DNA of 64,000 bases from Tardiphaga robiniae (GCF_001618955.1 NZ_LVYV01000010.1:1-64000); one strand, 5' to 3'. Positions 23,765 through 33,015 are shown, counted from the stretch's first letter. Notes: generated by a model from the sequence alone, not told the origin. Program-made: numbers and translations.

Positions 23765-26503
23765 GCCAGCGCTCTTCTTCGCGACCGTTTTCACAGCCTT
23801 CTTGGCGACCGTCTTTTTCGCCTTGACCGGTGCGCGCGCCTTGCTGGCAGCAGCGCCCTCAGCCTTGGGCTTGGCTGCGGCTTTCTTCGCAACAGCCTTC
23901 TTGGCCGCCGGCTTCTTCTCGGCTGCGTCGGCCTTCTTGGCGACAGCCTTCTTCGCCGGTGCCTTCTTGGCGCCGCGCTTCGGCTTGATGCCGCCCTTGG
24001 CCACGCGCTCGTCGATCAGCGCGATCGCCTCTTCGAGCGTGATGGTCTCCTGCGTCTTGTCGCTCGGGATCGTCGCATTGACGCCGCCCGCGGTGACATA
24101 GGCGCCATAACGCCCGCCCTTCACGGCAACGCCGCCGAGGGTCGGATGGTCGCCGAGCGGCTTGCCGGGATCGGCGCCGAAGCGGCGACCGCTCGGGCCC
24201 TTGGCGATCTTCTCGGCGATCAGCGTGACCGCGCGATTGAGGCCGATGTCGAACACCTCGTCGCCGGCTTCCAGGCTGGCATAGGTCTTCTCGTGTTTCA
24301 CGAACGGCCCGAAACGACCGAGGCCCGCGGTGATCGGCTCGCCGGTTTCCGGGTGCTTGCCGATCTCGCGCGGCAGCGACAGGAGCTTGAGTGCCAGATC
24401 GAGTTCGACATCGCTGGGCGACGTGTTCTTCGGAATGCCGGCACGCTTCGGCTTCTCGCCTTCTTCGTAATCCTTGGCTTCGCCAAGCTGGATGTAAGGT
24501 CCAAAACGTCCAGCCTTCACTGTGACTTCCAGACCCGACACCGGATCGGGGCCGAGCACACGATCGGCATTGGCGCCGCTATCGGCAGCCAACGGACGCG
24601 TGTAGCGGCATTCCGGATAGTTCGTGCAGCCGACGAAGGCACCGAACTTGCCGGCCTTCAGATTGAGACGACCGGTGCCGCAGGTTGGACACTGACGGGG
24701 ATCGCCGCCATCTTCACGCGGGGCATAGATATGCGGGCCGAGCATCTCGTCGAGCGCGTCGAGCACCTGCGCCACGCGCAGATCCTTGATCTCGTTCACG
24801 GCGCCGATGAAGTCGGTCCAGAAATCCTTGAGCACCTGCTGCCAGGAGATCTCGTTGTTGGAGATCCTGTCGAGGTTCTCTTCCAGCGCCGCGGTGAAAT
24901 CGTATTCCACATATTTGGCGAAGAAGTTCTCGAGGAAGGCGACGACGACGCGGCCTTTGTCCTCGCCATAGAGGCGCTTCTTTTCGAGACGAACGTAACC
25001 GCGATCCTTCAGCACCTGCAGGATCGATGCATAGGTCGAGGGACGGCCGATGCCGAGCTCTTCCATGCGCTTGACCAGCGATGCTTCCGAGAAGCGCGGT
25101 GGCGGTTCGGTGAAATGCTGGGTAACCGCGAGGTTCTCTTTCTTCAGCGCTTCGCCTTCGCTCATGGCGGGCAGGCGGCGTGAATCTTCATCCTCGGCGT
25201 CGTCGTCCTTACCTTCCTGATAGACCGCGAGGAAGCCGTCGAATTTCACGACCTGACCGGTGGCGCGCAGTTCGAGCAGGCGCGATCCCGCCTTGGCGGC
25301 GATATCGACGGTGGTGCGCTCCATCTCGGCGGATTCCATCTGGCTGGCGATGGTGCGCATCCAGATCAATTCATAAAGCCGCGACTGATCGCTATCGAGA
25401 CGGCCGCGCAGGCTCGCCGGGCGACGCGACATATCGGTCGGACGGATCGCTTCGTGCGCTTCCTGCGCGTTCTTGGCCTTGCTCGTATATTGCCGCGCGG
25501 CGTCCGGCACATATTGCTTGCCGTAGTCCTCGCCGATCACTTCGCGCGCCTGAGTAATGGCCGAGCCATCGATCTGCACGCCGTCGGTTCGCATATAGGT
25601 GATGAGACCGGTGGTTTCGCCGCCGATGTCGATGCCTTCATACAGACGCTGTGCGATGCGCATGGTGTGCGCCGGCGCGAAGCCGAGCTTGCGGCTGGCT
25701 TCCTGCTGCAGCGTGGAGGTCGTGAACGGCGCTTGCGGATTGCGGCGTGCCGGTTTCGCATCGACGGTGGAGACGGTGAAGTTGGCGGCCTCGATGGCCT
25801 TCTTGAAGTCTTCGGCTTCCGTGCCGGTGCCGATATCGAGACGCTGGATCTTCTTGCCGTCGGCGCCGACCAGGCGCGCGTCGAAGCTTTCGCCGCGCGG
25901 CGTCGCCAGCGTGGTCACCAGCGACCAGTATTCGCGCGGGATGAATTTCTCGATTTCCTGCTCGCGGTCGCAGACCAGGCGCAGCGCGACCGATTGCACG
26001 CGGCCCGCGGAGCGGGCGCCGGGCAGCTTGCGCCACAGCACGGGAGAAAGCGTAAAGCCCACCAGATAATCGAGGGCGCGGCGCGCCATATAGGCGTCGA
26101 CCAGTGCGCCATCGATCTCGCGCGGATTCTTCATCGCGTCGGTGACAGCCTGCTTGGTGATCGCGTTGAACACCACGCGCTCGATCTTCTGATCCTTCAG
26201 CGCGCGCTTCTGCTTGAGGACTTCGAGCACATGCCAGGAGATGGCCTCACCTTCGCGATCAGGGTCGGTCGCGAGGATGAGCTTGTCGGCGCCTTTGACG
26301 GCCTTGGCGATGTCGTTCAGTCGGCTGGCGGCCTTGGGGTCGATCTCCCAGATCATCTGGAAATTGGCGTCGGGATCGACCGATCCGTTCTTGGCGGGAA
26401 GGTCGCGGACATGGCCGAACGACGCCAGGACCTCATAGTCCTTGCCCAGATACTTGTTGATCGTCTTGGCCTTTGAAGGCGACTCGACAATGACGAGATT
26501 CAT
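23762..26503 (-). CDS. topA: DNA topoisomerase I
   Basis: The 913-aa type IA topoisomerase begins with the TOPRIM signature MNLVIVESPSKAKTINKYLG and includes 'LATDPDREGEAISWHVLEVL' (the DxD/E metal-binding region), the catalytic Tyr region 'GLITYMRTDG', and 'EELGIGRPSTYASILQVLKD'. Zinc-ribbon repeats follow ('CPTCGTGRLNLKAGKFGAF', 'CTNYPECRYTR'), then 'GRFGPFVKH'-type repeats. The C-terminal 80 residues are Lys/Ala-rich (AKKA repeats), giving a histone-H1-like tail. It relaxes negative supercoils. The ATG at 26501-26503 is clear. It belongs to the dprA-topA-rnr order, here separated from dprA by an accessory block. Confidence 0.97.
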   Translation of the reverse strand: MNLVIVESPSKAKTINKYLGKDYEVLASFGHVRDLPAKNGSVDPDANFQMIWEIDPKAASRLNDIAKAVKGADKLILATDPDREGEAISWHVLEVLKQKRALKDQKIERVVFNAITKQAVTDAMKNPREIDGALVDAYMARRALDYLVGFTLSPVLWRKLPGARSAGRVQSVALRLVCDREQEIEKFIPREYWSLVTTLATPRGESFDARLVGADGKKIQRLDIGTGTEAEDFKKAIEAANFTVSTVDAKPARRNPQAPFTTSTLQQEASRKLGFAPAHTMRIAQRLYEGIDIGGETTGLITYMRTDGVQIDGSAITQAREVIGEDYGKQYVPDAARQYTSKAKNAQEAHEAIRPTDMSRRPASLRGRLDSDQSRLYELIWMRTIASQMESAEMERTTVDIAAKAGSRLLELRATGQVVKFDGFLAVYQEGKDDDAEDEDSRRLPAMSEGEALKKENLAVTQHFTEPPPRFSEASLVKRMEELGIGRPSTYASILQVLKDRGYVRLEKKRLYGEDKGRVVVAFLENFFAKYVEYDFTAALEENLDRISNNEISWQQVLKDFWTDFIGAVNEIKDLRVAQVLDALDEMLGPHIYAPREDGGDPRQCPTCGTGRLNLKAGKFGAFVGCTNYPECRYTRPLAADSGANADRVLGPDPVSGLEVTVKAGRFGPYIQLGEAKDYEEGEKPKRAGIPKNTSPSDVELDLALKLLSLPREIGKHPETGEPITAGLGRFGPFVKHEKTYASLEAGDEVFDIGLNRAVTLIAEKIAKGPSGRRFGADPGKPLGDHPTLGGVAVKGGRYGAYVTAGGVNATIPSDKTQETITLEEAIALIDERVAKGGIKPKRGAKKAPAKKAVAKKADAAEKKPAAKKAVAKKAAAKPKAEGAAASKARAPVKAKKTVAKKAVKTVAKKSAG

Positions 26504-26735
26504 GTGATTCCAATAACTTACAGGGGGAATCCGGCTTGGGTCTGCGAGAGTCGCGCCAGCCGTTTCGCGGCGAACATGGGTGCGAAGGGGTCCCGTGTCA
26601 AATCGTGAGTTGTTGATGGCGGCGGCAGCGGGTTCCCAATCGTTTACCAAGGGTTGTAAAATACAACCATTAAGGGTATGATTTGATGCTTCGTTGGTGC
26701 TGATTTCGCCCGGACTGCCCGGGTAGGGAATGCCT

Positions 26736-26942
26736 ATGACACCGCCCATTCCGGACGTTCAAGCGCAGGGCGATGGCGGGCCGGAAGAGGCGGCTCTTTA
26801 TATAAAGAGTGCGGTCCGCGATCTGTCGCGGATGGCGCGCCGGCATCGCCACGACATGCTCGCTTATCTGCTCGACATGGCGCATCTGGAAACCGAGGAG
26901 ATCCTGCGGCTGCGAGGACTGCGCAAGCCGTCAGGCCGTTGA
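26736..26942 (+). CDS. Small hypothetical protein, conserved-looking
   Basis: The 68-aa protein (MTPPIPDVQAQGDGGPEEAA... RMARRHRHDMLAYLLDMAHL...) is a single helical unit with a His/Arg-rich stretch. AGGGA lies about 6 bp upstream of this ATG, whereas an in-frame ATG at 26730 has too short a spacing. No known domain. It is divergent from topA and its last 12 bp overlap the end of the convergent HxlR gene. Such short proteins upstream of topA occur in related genomes as I remember them, but I cannot confirm that here. Confidence 0.6.
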   Translation: MTPPIPDVQAQGDGGPEEAALYIKSAVRDLSRMARRHRHDMLAYLLDMAHLETEEILRLRGLRKPSGR

Positions 26943-27380
26943 GGACACAATCGTGGTGTCGCCATAGCCGAGCAGCCTGCCGTCGGCCGCATGCAGTTCC
27001 AGCCTCTTGATCTGCTTGCCGGTCTTGCGATCGACCATGATGGTCGTCGGTTCGCCGGGTTTGAAAGCGTAGTCCTCTCCCCATTGGCGCAGCGCCACCA
27101 TGATTGGATGGACCGCCTGGCCTTTCTCGGTCAGGACATAGTCCTGATAGGCGCTGCCATCGGCTGCCGGCTCCAGTTTCAGGATGCCGTCCTCCACGAG
27201 GGCTTTCAGCCTGACGGCGAGAATGTTCTTCGCCAGTCCGAGACTCTTCTGGAATTCGCCGAAGCGGCGCGCGCCCAGCATGGCGTCGCGGATGATCATC
27301 ATCGTCCAGCAGTCGCCGATCACTTCCATGGATCGTGCGACCGGACAGGTCGAGTCTTTCAGACTGGTTCGTTTGGCCAT
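26931..27380 (-). CDS. HxlR-family transcriptional regulator
   Basis: The 149-aa winged-helix protein has the HxlR core 'CPVARSMEVIGDCWTMMIIR' and 'RRFGEFQKSLGLAKNILAVR', with the wing 'YVLTEKGQAVHPIMVALRQW', then a short C-terminal beta extension. Cys12 and Cys24 could act in redox or electrophile sensing, known for some HxlR proteins; that is inference. It is divergent from the SDR at 27507, with two matching inverted repeats in the shared promoter, so it probably represses that gene and itself. Confidence 0.9.
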   Translation of the reverse strand: MAKRTSLKDSTCPVARSMEVIGDCWTMMIIRDAMLGARRFGEFQKSLGLAKNILAVRLKALVEDGILKLEPAADGSAYQDYVLTEKGQAVHPIMVALRQWGEDYAFKPGEPTTIMVDRKTGKQIKRLELHAADGRLLGYGDTTIVSSTA

Positions 27381-27427
27381 GCGACTTTCCAGCGGTGGAA
27401 AAAAGAAATGCAGTGATTAGCGGACAT

Positions 27428-27486
27428 GTGGTTGCATTATGAAACCATCCGCCCTAAATGGCAATGTGGTTTTAAAAAGCAACCAC
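27428..27486. promoter_or_regulatory. Tandem candidate operator: two TGGTT-N9-AACCA repeats
   Basis: TGGTT (27429-27433)-N9-AACCA (27443-27447) and TGGTT (27467-27471)-N9-AACCA (27481-27485) are two identical inverted repeats 38 bp apart, both with GTGGTT as the left arm. They lie between the divergent HxlR start (27380) and SDR start (27507). Two copies with matching spacing argue for a dimer-binding regulator. Confidence 0.7.
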
Positions 27487-27506
27487 TTGATCATCAGGAG
27501 ATCACC

Positions 27507-28280
27507 ATGCGTTTGGCGAACAAGACGGCGCTCATCACGGGCGGCAATAGCGGTATCGGACTGACCACGGCGAAGCTCTTCGTCGCTGAGGGCGCCAAGG
27601 TGGCCATCACCGGCCGTGACAAGGCGAGGCTCGACACGGCGGTGGCCGAACTCGGCCCGAATGCGATCGGCATCGTGGCTGACGCGACTGACATCGCTGC
27701 CACCGAGAATGCCGTGGCCAAAGCTGTCGAGAAATTCGGCAAGCTCGACATCGTGTTCGCGAATGCAGGCATCAGCGCGCATACGCCAGTGGGTGGCACC
27801 GCGCTCGATGTGTTTGAGTCCGTCTTGAAGACCAACATCACCGCGGTATTCTTTACCGTGCAGGCAGCCGTTGCGCATCTCAATGACGGCGCGTCGATCA
27901 TTCTCAACGGCTCGGTGATCTCGGTGCTCGGCAATCCCGGCTACGCAGCCTATGCGGCGAGCAAGGCTGGCGTGCGCGCCATGGCGCGTGTAATGGCGTC
28001 CGAGCTGTCGCCGCGCAATATCCGCGTCAATGTCGTCTCGCCCGGCGCGACCGCGACGCCAATCTGGGACCGTGTTGCGCCGACGCCGGAAGCTTTCAAC
28101 GCATTCGAGAAGCGCCTGTCGCAGACCATTCCGCTCGGGCGTTTCGCCAAGCCGGAAGAAGTTGCGAAGACCGTGCTGTTTCTCGCGTCGGATGATGCAT
28201 CGAACATCCAGGGCGCAGAGATTTTCGTCGATGGCGGTGTGACGTCCGCCCCGGCAGGTGCACCGGCCTATCGCTCCTAA
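27507..28280 (+). CDS. Short-chain dehydrogenase/reductase (SDR)
   Basis: The 257-aa classical SDR begins MRLANKTALITGGNSGIGLTTAK; it has TGGNSGIG for NAD(P), 'VFANAGIS', catalytic Ser in 'IILNGSVIS' and Tyr-x3-Lys in 'YAAYAASKAGVRAM'. The Arg in 'AITGRDKARL' suggests NADPH preference. Its substrate is unknown. AGGAG lies about 9 bp upstream of the ATG at 27507; the frame stays open to 27426 but that part spans the operator. It is probably controlled by the divergent HxlR. Confidence 0.9.
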   Translation: MRLANKTALITGGNSGIGLTTAKLFVAEGAKVAITGRDKARLDTAVAELGPNAIGIVADATDIAATENAVAKAVEKFGKLDIVFANAGISAHTPVGGTALDVFESVLKTNITAVFFTVQAAVAHLNDGASIILNGSVISVLGNPGYAAYAASKAGVRAMARVMASELSPRNIRVNVVSPGATATPIWDRVAPTPEAFNAFEKRLSQTIPLGRFAKPEEVAKTVLFLASDDASNIQGAEIFVDGGVTSAPAGAPAYRS

Positions 28281-28290
28281 TACGCCGTTA

Positions 28291-28336
28291 TCCCGGGGCA
28301 CGGCGGACCGCGAAGCGGAACGACGTGAACCCGGGA
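28291..28336. repeat. Dispersed palindromic repeat after the SDR gene
   Basis: TCCCGGG at 28291 and CCCGGGA ending at 28336 enclose complementary 'GCGGACCGCGAAGCGGAACG'-type inner sequence. This resembles the common CCCGGG...GCGGTCCGCCG...CCGGG repeat of Bradyrhizobium-like genomes. It separates convergent genes (SDR and azoR). Confidence 0.65.
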
Positions 28337-28388
28337 TCTCGCTCTGCTGAAACTCATTTCGGGGAATGACAGTTCCTGGTTTGGAAAC

Positions 28389-28997
28389 CTACGCCGCGTG
28401 CAGATCCGTCGCTGCCTGCAAGGCACTGGCAACGGCTTTCTCGCGTAGCTCCGGTCCCATCATGATGCCGTCGGCGGCGATGAATTCGAGATTGGTGACG
28501 CCGATGAAGCCGAATACCCAGCGCAGATAGGTTTCGAGATGTTCGCCGGCAGCCGTCGGCATGTCCGCGCCGTAGAAGCCGCCGCGTGAAATGGCGACGA
28601 TGACGCGCTTGCTGCCCGCGAGGCCTTCCGCGCCCTTGTCGCCATATTTGAATGTCTTGCCGGCGACGAGGATGCGATCAATCCACGCCTTGAGCTGACT
28701 CGGAATGGTGAAGTTGTACATCGGTGCGCCGATCACCACGATATCGGCAGCAAGAAACTCCTCCAGCACGGCACTACCGGCGGCGAGATCGGGCTGAAGT
28801 GCGGCGTCGGGCGCTGCGCCCTGCGCGACGGCGAGATGGGAGCCGGACAGATGCGCCAGCGGCGTGGCGGTGAGATCGCGATAGGTGGTCTTGAGGCCGG
28901 GATTGGCCTTCGCCAGCCGGTCGGCGATGGCGGCGGATACCTGCCGGCTGACGGAGTGGAGGCCGAGCACGCTGGAATCGATATGGAGCAGTTTCAT
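28389..28997 (-). CDS. azoR: FMN-dependent NADH-azoreductase
   Basis: The 202-aa flavodoxin-fold protein starts [20 protein letters not shown], with the FMN-binding '[12 protein letters not shown]' loop, the '[20 protein letters not shown]' motif and 'SRGGFYG'. It reduces azo bonds and quinones with NADH using FMN. AGGGA 8 bp before this ATG supports it over an ATG 9 bp further upstream. It is divergent from an HxlR regulator at 29074, a common pairing for quinone or electrophile-induced azoreductases (YodB/HxlR type). Confidence 0.92.
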   Translation of the reverse strand: MKLLHIDSSVLGLHSVSRQVSAAIADRLAKANPGLKTTYRDLTATPLAHLSGSHLAVAQGAAPDAALQPDLAAGSAVLEEFLAADIVVIGAPMYNFTIPSQLKAWIDRILVAGKTFKYGDKGAEGLAGSKRVIVAISRGGFYGADMPTAAGEHLETYLRWVFGFIGVTNLEFIAADGIMMGPELREKAVASALQAATDLHAA

Positions 28998-29073
28998 CTG
29001 GGTCATCCCTGGTATAGGTTTGTAACTGACGCTAGATGAGTGACTGTCAAAAACTGCGCAAGAAGGCACAATT

Positions 29074-29475
29074 TTGAAACCCGAGCACAAAAAGGTGCCT
29101 GCTTTGCCGGCGATTCCGCATCAGGAGAGTGACTGCCGCGGCGTCGCCTCGGTGTTGGCGCGGGTCGGCGACAAGTGGAGCGTACTGGTGATCATGCTGC
29201 TCGGCGACGGCCCACGGCGCTTCAACGAGTTGAAACGGATGGTCGGCGGCATCTCGCAGCGGATGCTGACACTCACATTGCGCGGGCTCGAACGCGACGG
29301 GCTGGTGACGCGCACCGTGTTTCCGACGGTGCCGCCGCGCGTGGACTATGAACTCACGGCGCTTGGCCGTGGCTTGAGCGATCCGGTGATGAAGCTCGGC
29401 CAGTGGGCGCAACAGCATCTGCCTGACATCAACACGGCGCGACAGAATTTCGACGGGCGCAACGCGCAGGACTGA
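29074..29475 (+). CDS. HxlR-family transcriptional regulator
   Basis: The 133-aa protein has the HxlR winged helix ('[20 protein letters not shown]', '[20 protein letters not shown]', '[20 protein letters not shown]', '[19 protein letters not shown]'). The single Cys22 at the helix start is in the position used for thiol sensing in YodB/HypR-type proteins. The apparent start is TTG at 29074 with AAGG 7 bp upstream; a GTG at 29095 is the alternative. It probably controls the divergent azoR in response to quinones or diazo compounds; this is inference from context. Confidence 0.88.
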   Translation: MKPEHKKVPALPAIPHQESDCRGVASVLARVGDKWSVLVIMLLGDGPRRFNELKRMVGGISQRMLTLTLRGLERDGLVTRTVFPTVPPRVDYELTALGRGLSDPVMKLGQWAQQHLPDINTARQNFDGRNAQD

Positions 29476-29477
29476 AG

Positions 29478-30596
29478 CTAGATCATCGACACCAGCCCGC
29501 CGCCGTGGCGCTCCAACCGTCCGGCGAGCTCGAGCTCCAGCAGCACGATACGCACCGTGGACGCCGACGCGCCGGCAAGACGAATGAGATCGTCGATGCC
29601 GACGGGGCTCGGGCCGAGCAGGGAAATCACGCGCGCGCGGTCGCTGCTATCCGGTTCGTCGAATGACGAGACGTCATCGGGCTCACGGCTCGGGAGCTCG
29701 ATCGGCCGCTCCATGATCGGCGCGACCGCATTGATCACATCGGAGGCTTCGGTCACCAGCGCCGCGCCTTGCTTGATGAGGTCGTTGGTGCCGGCGGCGC
29801 GCGGATCGAGTGGTGAGCCCGGCACGGCAAACACTTCGCGGCCCTGTTCGGCGGCCATCCGCGCCGTGATCAGCGAGCCCGAGCGATGCGCCGCTTCGAT
29901 AACGACGACGCCGAGTGCGGCGCCCGAGATCAGACGGTTGCGGCGGGGAAAATCGCGGGCGCGCGGGACATGGCCGAGCGGCATCTCCGAAATCGCGCTG
30001 CCGTTGTCCAGCAGGGCGACCAGCAGGTCCTCATGCTCGGGCGGATAGATCTTGTCATGGCCACCGGCGAGTACCGCGACGGTGCCTCCATTCAGGCTGG
30101 TGCGATGCGCAGCCTGATCGATGCCGCGTGCGAGGCCCGAGACGATGACGAAGCCGGCGTCGCCGAGATCGCGCGCCAGTCTATCCGCGAATTTCAGTCC
30201 TGCGCCGGACGCATTGCGCGAGCCGACGATGGCGATCATCGGCCGCATTAGCGCGTCCACTTTGCCGCGGATGCCAAGCAGCGGCGGTGCATCGTCGATC
30301 CCCGCCAATCGCGGCGGGTAGCCGGGCTCACCGGGCGCGACAAGCGTGGTGCCGATCTTGCGTCCGAGGTCGAGTTCACGCTGGGCATCGTCGGCGCTGC
30401 AGATCCGGCCGGCGCGGGCAGCGCCGCCGCGGCGCGCCAGATCGGGCAGCCGCTCCAGCGCGGCGCGTGCGCTGCCGAAGTGATTGATCAGCGACCGAAA
30501 CGTGCGTGGCCCCACATTGTCGCTGCGGATCAGCCGCAGCCAGTCGAGCCGCTGGGCGTCCGTGAGCTGTGTGCTGCCCTGTGAGATGCTGTCCAA
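29478..30596 (-). CDS. dprA: DNA-processing protein DprA
   Basis: The 372-aa protein has an N-terminal SAM-like region ('[20 protein letters not shown]'), the Rossmann-like DprA domain ('[20 protein letters not shown]', '[20 protein letters not shown]', '[20 protein letters not shown]', '[20 protein letters not shown]') and a C-terminal winged helix. It loads RecA on incoming single-stranded DNA during transformation. The start is a TTG at 30594-30596, 6 bp after GGGGAG; the nearby ATG is out of frame. A PD-(D/E)XK-like gene is divergent upstream. Confidence 0.94.
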   Translation of the reverse strand: MDSISQGSTQLTDAQRLDWLRLIRSDNVGPRTFRSLINHFGSARAALERLPDLARRGGAARAGRICSADDAQRELDLGRKIGTTLVAPGEPGYPPRLAGIDDAPPLLGIRGKVDALMRPMIAIVGSRNASGAGLKFADRLARDLGDAGFVIVSGLARGIDQAAHRTSLNGGTVAVLAGGHDKIYPPEHEDLLVALLDNGSAISEMPLGHVPRARDFPRRNRLISGAALGVVVIEAAHRSGSLITARMAAEQGREVFAVPGSPLDPRAAGTNDLIKQGAALVTEASDVINAVAPIMERPIELPSREPDDVSSFDEPDSSDRARVISLLGPSPVGIDDLIRLAGASASTVRIVLLELELAGRLERHGGGLVSMI

Positions 30597-30677
30597 ACCA
30601 TGCTCCCCCGGTGGAGAGCATCTATCAACTTAAGGATGCATTCAATTGACATTCGCACCTAAGGTGCGAGAGTAGGG

Positions 30678-31169
30678 GTGAGCCCTGATGGCTTGTGTTC
30701 AGTGATGGCAATGCTTTGGGACGTGAACAACTTCCAGCGGATCGGCGCATCGAGCAACGCCGCCGTTGGGCGTGAGTTCGAGGAGGCGGCGCAGATCTTC
30801 TTTCATTCCGAGGGCGTGCAGCTTGCGCGCAATTTCGTCGTACCCGTCGGCCACCGGCTGCAGAAGAACAAGCGCTTCGATCTCGGCAGCGCCAGCCCGC
30901 GCATCCTGGTCGAATGCAAGTCCTACACCTGGACAGTGTCCGGCAATCGGCCGAGCGCCAAGATCCGTGGCATGAACGAAGCCATGCTGCTGTTCGGTGC
31001 GGCGCCGCGCGACTATCGGAAGATTCTGTTCGTGCTCAAACATCTTCACCCGCATTCGAAGGTGAGTCTGATCTCGCACTATATCAAGAACAACGGCCAC
31101 CTGATCAGCCGCGGCGTCGAGATCTGGGAGTTCGATCTCGACGCGAAGCAGGGTGCGCGGGTGTTTTAA
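30678..31169 (+). CDS. PD-(D/E)XK nuclease-like protein
   Basis: The protein (163 aa from GTG 30678; ATGs at 30705 and 30711 are alternatives) has the restriction-endonuclease core: a leading helix 'AVGREFEEAAQIFFHSEG', then 'KRFDLGSASPRILVECKSYT' with Asp68, Glu79 and Lys81 forming the D-x10-ExK active site, then a helical end. No DNA-recognition or methylase partner is adjacent. It could be an orphan nuclease, a Holliday-junction-type enzyme, or a defence remnant. It is divergent from dprA, 81 bp away. Exact family not recognised. Confidence 0.7.
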   Translation: MSPDGLCSVMAMLWDVNNFQRIGASSNAAVGREFEEAAQIFFHSEGVQLARNFVVPVGHRLQKNKRFDLGSASPRILVECKSYTWTVSGNRPSAKIRGMNEAMLLFGAAPRDYRKILFVLKHLHPHSKVSLISHYIKNNGHLISRGVEIWEFDLDAKQGARVF

Positions 31170-31197
31170 ACTGACACTGACGCCGGGTTGGTCGCGG

Positions 31198-32613
31198 CTA
31201 GCCTCGTTTGCCGAATTCCTCAGCCGCGATCCGGACCGCCTGTTGGACGGCAGGATAGCCGCTATAGGGGGCTAGGTTGAGCAATGTCTCCAGAATTTCG
31301 TCTCGGCTGGCTCCCACATTCAGGGCGGCATTGATGTGCACGCGAAGCGGTGTCTCGGCGGTCTTCGATCCAACGGCGGCGAGGGCGGCGCAGGCGGTTA
31401 GTTCTCGCGTCCTGGCGTCTATCCCCCTACGCGAAAAGATCTCGCCATAGGAGTGTTCGACAATCATTCGCCCGAGGTCAGGGGCGATATCGTCAAAGCT
31501 TCGGACTACGGCATCTCCGGATGCGCCCGAGGTCTTTCCGAGCGCCGCGCGTCCGCGCTCCAATCGCATCTGCCGGGTTTCGGCATTAGCCGGGCGGAAC
31601 GATATCGGCTGGCTTGCGGCGGTGTCGCCAAAGGCTTCCTTGGCAACCGCAAAGGCATTCAAGGCGCACGGAAAGCCACGATAGACGCTAACCTGCATCA
31701 AAAGTTCGACCACTTCGTCTCGCGTTATGCCTTGGGCTAGCGCGCCTTGGATGTGCCGGCGGAGGGCAGCGGCATGATTGCCGCCTGCCGCTAACATCGC
31801 AATGATCACAAGCGCCTTGGCCTTGAAATCCAGCCCCTGTCGGGAAAGTGCTTCGCCGAAAGCGAATTCGACCGAGAGCTGCGCCAGATCGGGCGACGCT
31901 TTTTCAAACTCGCCGAAATATGCCTGCATGTCACCGCCGGTGAGGCGGCTTGCGGCTTCGCTGCCGTTCTGCGCACGTTCGGTTCCATCGTCCGTGGCGG
32001 GCTCGACCGGCACGAAAGCGAGCTTTCGTTCGGCGAAAATGCTGCGCAACAGCCCGACCGCATTGATGGTCGGAGGAAAACCGAGCAAGGCGACGGAGAC
32101 GAACATTAGTTCGACGAGGACGCGCGGCTCGCCGCCGACATTGAGATAGCCCGCCATATGATACTTCAGTTGCGGCTGGGCACTCCCATCGGCGAGCAGC
32201 ATTGCCACCGTACAAAGTTGTCGCAGTGGAAGCGCGAGCCCGGGCCGAGACAGCACGTCGCCATACGGATACTCCACAGTGAAGCGCGCGAGATCCGCAG
32301 ATACTTCCGCCAGGCTGTTGACGGGGCCGTCGAAATTCTCGCCGCCGACCTTGCGCAGTATGTCGAAGCCGCGTGCGAATCGCTCATTGCCCATTGCTGT
32401 TGTTCCTGCATCGGCTTCTTGCACGGGAACGGCCAATGAAGCCCCCGCTGCGCCGAGCGCTGTGAGAAAGTTGCGGCGGGAGGCAATTTTGTCCGGCGGA
32501 CTGTCTTCGCTGGCGGGGGCGTCCGCGTTCTCCTGCGGGTTGATCTCAACCTTTAAGGGGGCGCGCGAGCGTTTCGCGGATGTGCCGTGTCTGGTGATCC
32601 CTAGCAGCGTCAT
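31198..32613 (-). CDS. Tat-exported protein with three carboxymuconolactone decarboxylase (CMD) repeats
   Basis: The 471-aa protein carries a twin-arginine signal (SRRNFLTALGAAGASLAVP, Arg46-Arg47) after a 44-residue leader, then three CMD/AhpD-like repeats, each with a 'VEYPYGDVLSRPGL'-type segment (113-126, 248-261, 385-398) and a 'H..GALN.G..R.E..E.L' helix pair (about 152, 287, 426). No CxxC peroxidase pair is present, so an AhpD role is unlikely. Its start overlaps the merR 3' end by 68 bp, so the two are coupled. A periplasmic decarboxylase- or isomerase-like function is possible, but the substrate is unknown. Confidence 0.8.
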   Translation of the reverse strand: MTLLGITRHGTSAKRSRAPLKVEINPQENADAPASEDSPPDKIASRRNFLTALGAAGASLAVPVQEADAGTTAMGNERFARGFDILRKVGGENFDGPVNSLAEVSADLARFTVEYPYGDVLSRPGLALPLRQLCTVAMLLADGSAQPQLKYHMAGYLNVGGEPRVLVELMFVSVALLGFPPTINAVGLLRSIFAERKLAFVPVEPATDDGTERAQNGSEAASRLTGGDMQAYFGEFEKASPDLAQLSVEFAFGEALSRQGLDFKAKALVIIAMLAAGGNHAAALRRHIQGALAQGITRDEVVELLMQVSVYRGFPCALNAFAVAKEAFGDTAASQPISFRPANAETRQMRLERGRAALGKTSGASGDAVVRSFDDIAPDLGRMIVEHSYGEIFSRRGIDARTRELTACAALAAVGSKTAETPLRVHINAALNVGASRDEILETLLNLAPYSGYPAVQQAVRIAAEEFGKRG

Positions 32614-32977
32614 TGTCCTTCTCCACCGTGTTCAGGCCGGAATAGCCGGCGATTTTGGTGTCGAGGACGGCAAGGCAGTCATGAAGTTCGGCCAGACGAG
32701 CACGGACATTGGTCCGATGCTGCTCGAGGATGAGCCGGCGGTCTTCCGTGGTTTGCGAACCTCGCTCGCGCAGCTGAGCGTATCGCAGCATGTCGCGGAT
32801 CGGCATCCCGGTCGTCCTGAGGCGTCCGAGAAAGGCAATCCACACCAAGATGGAAGCGTCATATTCGCGTTGACGGGAGGCATTGCGCGGTGCGCCAGGA
32901 AGCAGCCCGATCCGCTCGTAATAGCGGATCGTGTGTGCTGACAAGCCGGCGCGCTTTGCGAGTTCTCCGATTTTCAT
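32546..32977 (-). CDS. MerR-family transcriptional regulator
   Basis: The 143-aa protein has the MerR DNA-binding domain (MKIGELAKRAGLSAHTIRYY, 'ERIGLLPGAPRNASRQREYD') and a coiled-coil dimerisation helix ('RRLILEQHRTNVRARLAELH', 'DCLAVLDTKIAGYSG'). Metal-type Cys pairs are absent; the single Cys in the coiled coil suggests an aldehyde- or stress-sensing type (AdhR/NmlR-like). The start ATG is at 32975-32977. A dyad TTAGAG-N4-CTCTAA lies 39 bp upstream, overlapping a TTGACT -35 box, so the regulator probably autoregulates and controls the overlapping triple-CMD gene. Confidence 0.9.
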   Translation of the reverse strand: MKIGELAKRAGLSAHTIRYYERIGLLPGAPRNASRQREYDASILVWIAFLGRLRTTGMPIRDMLRYAQLRERGSQTTEDRRLILEQHRTNVRARLAELHDCLAVLDTKIAGYSGLNTVEKDNDAARDHQTRHIRETLARPLKG

Positions 32978-33015
32978 GTTCTGTCTTCTCGTCACGACGC
33001 TGACCTTGCTACAGG

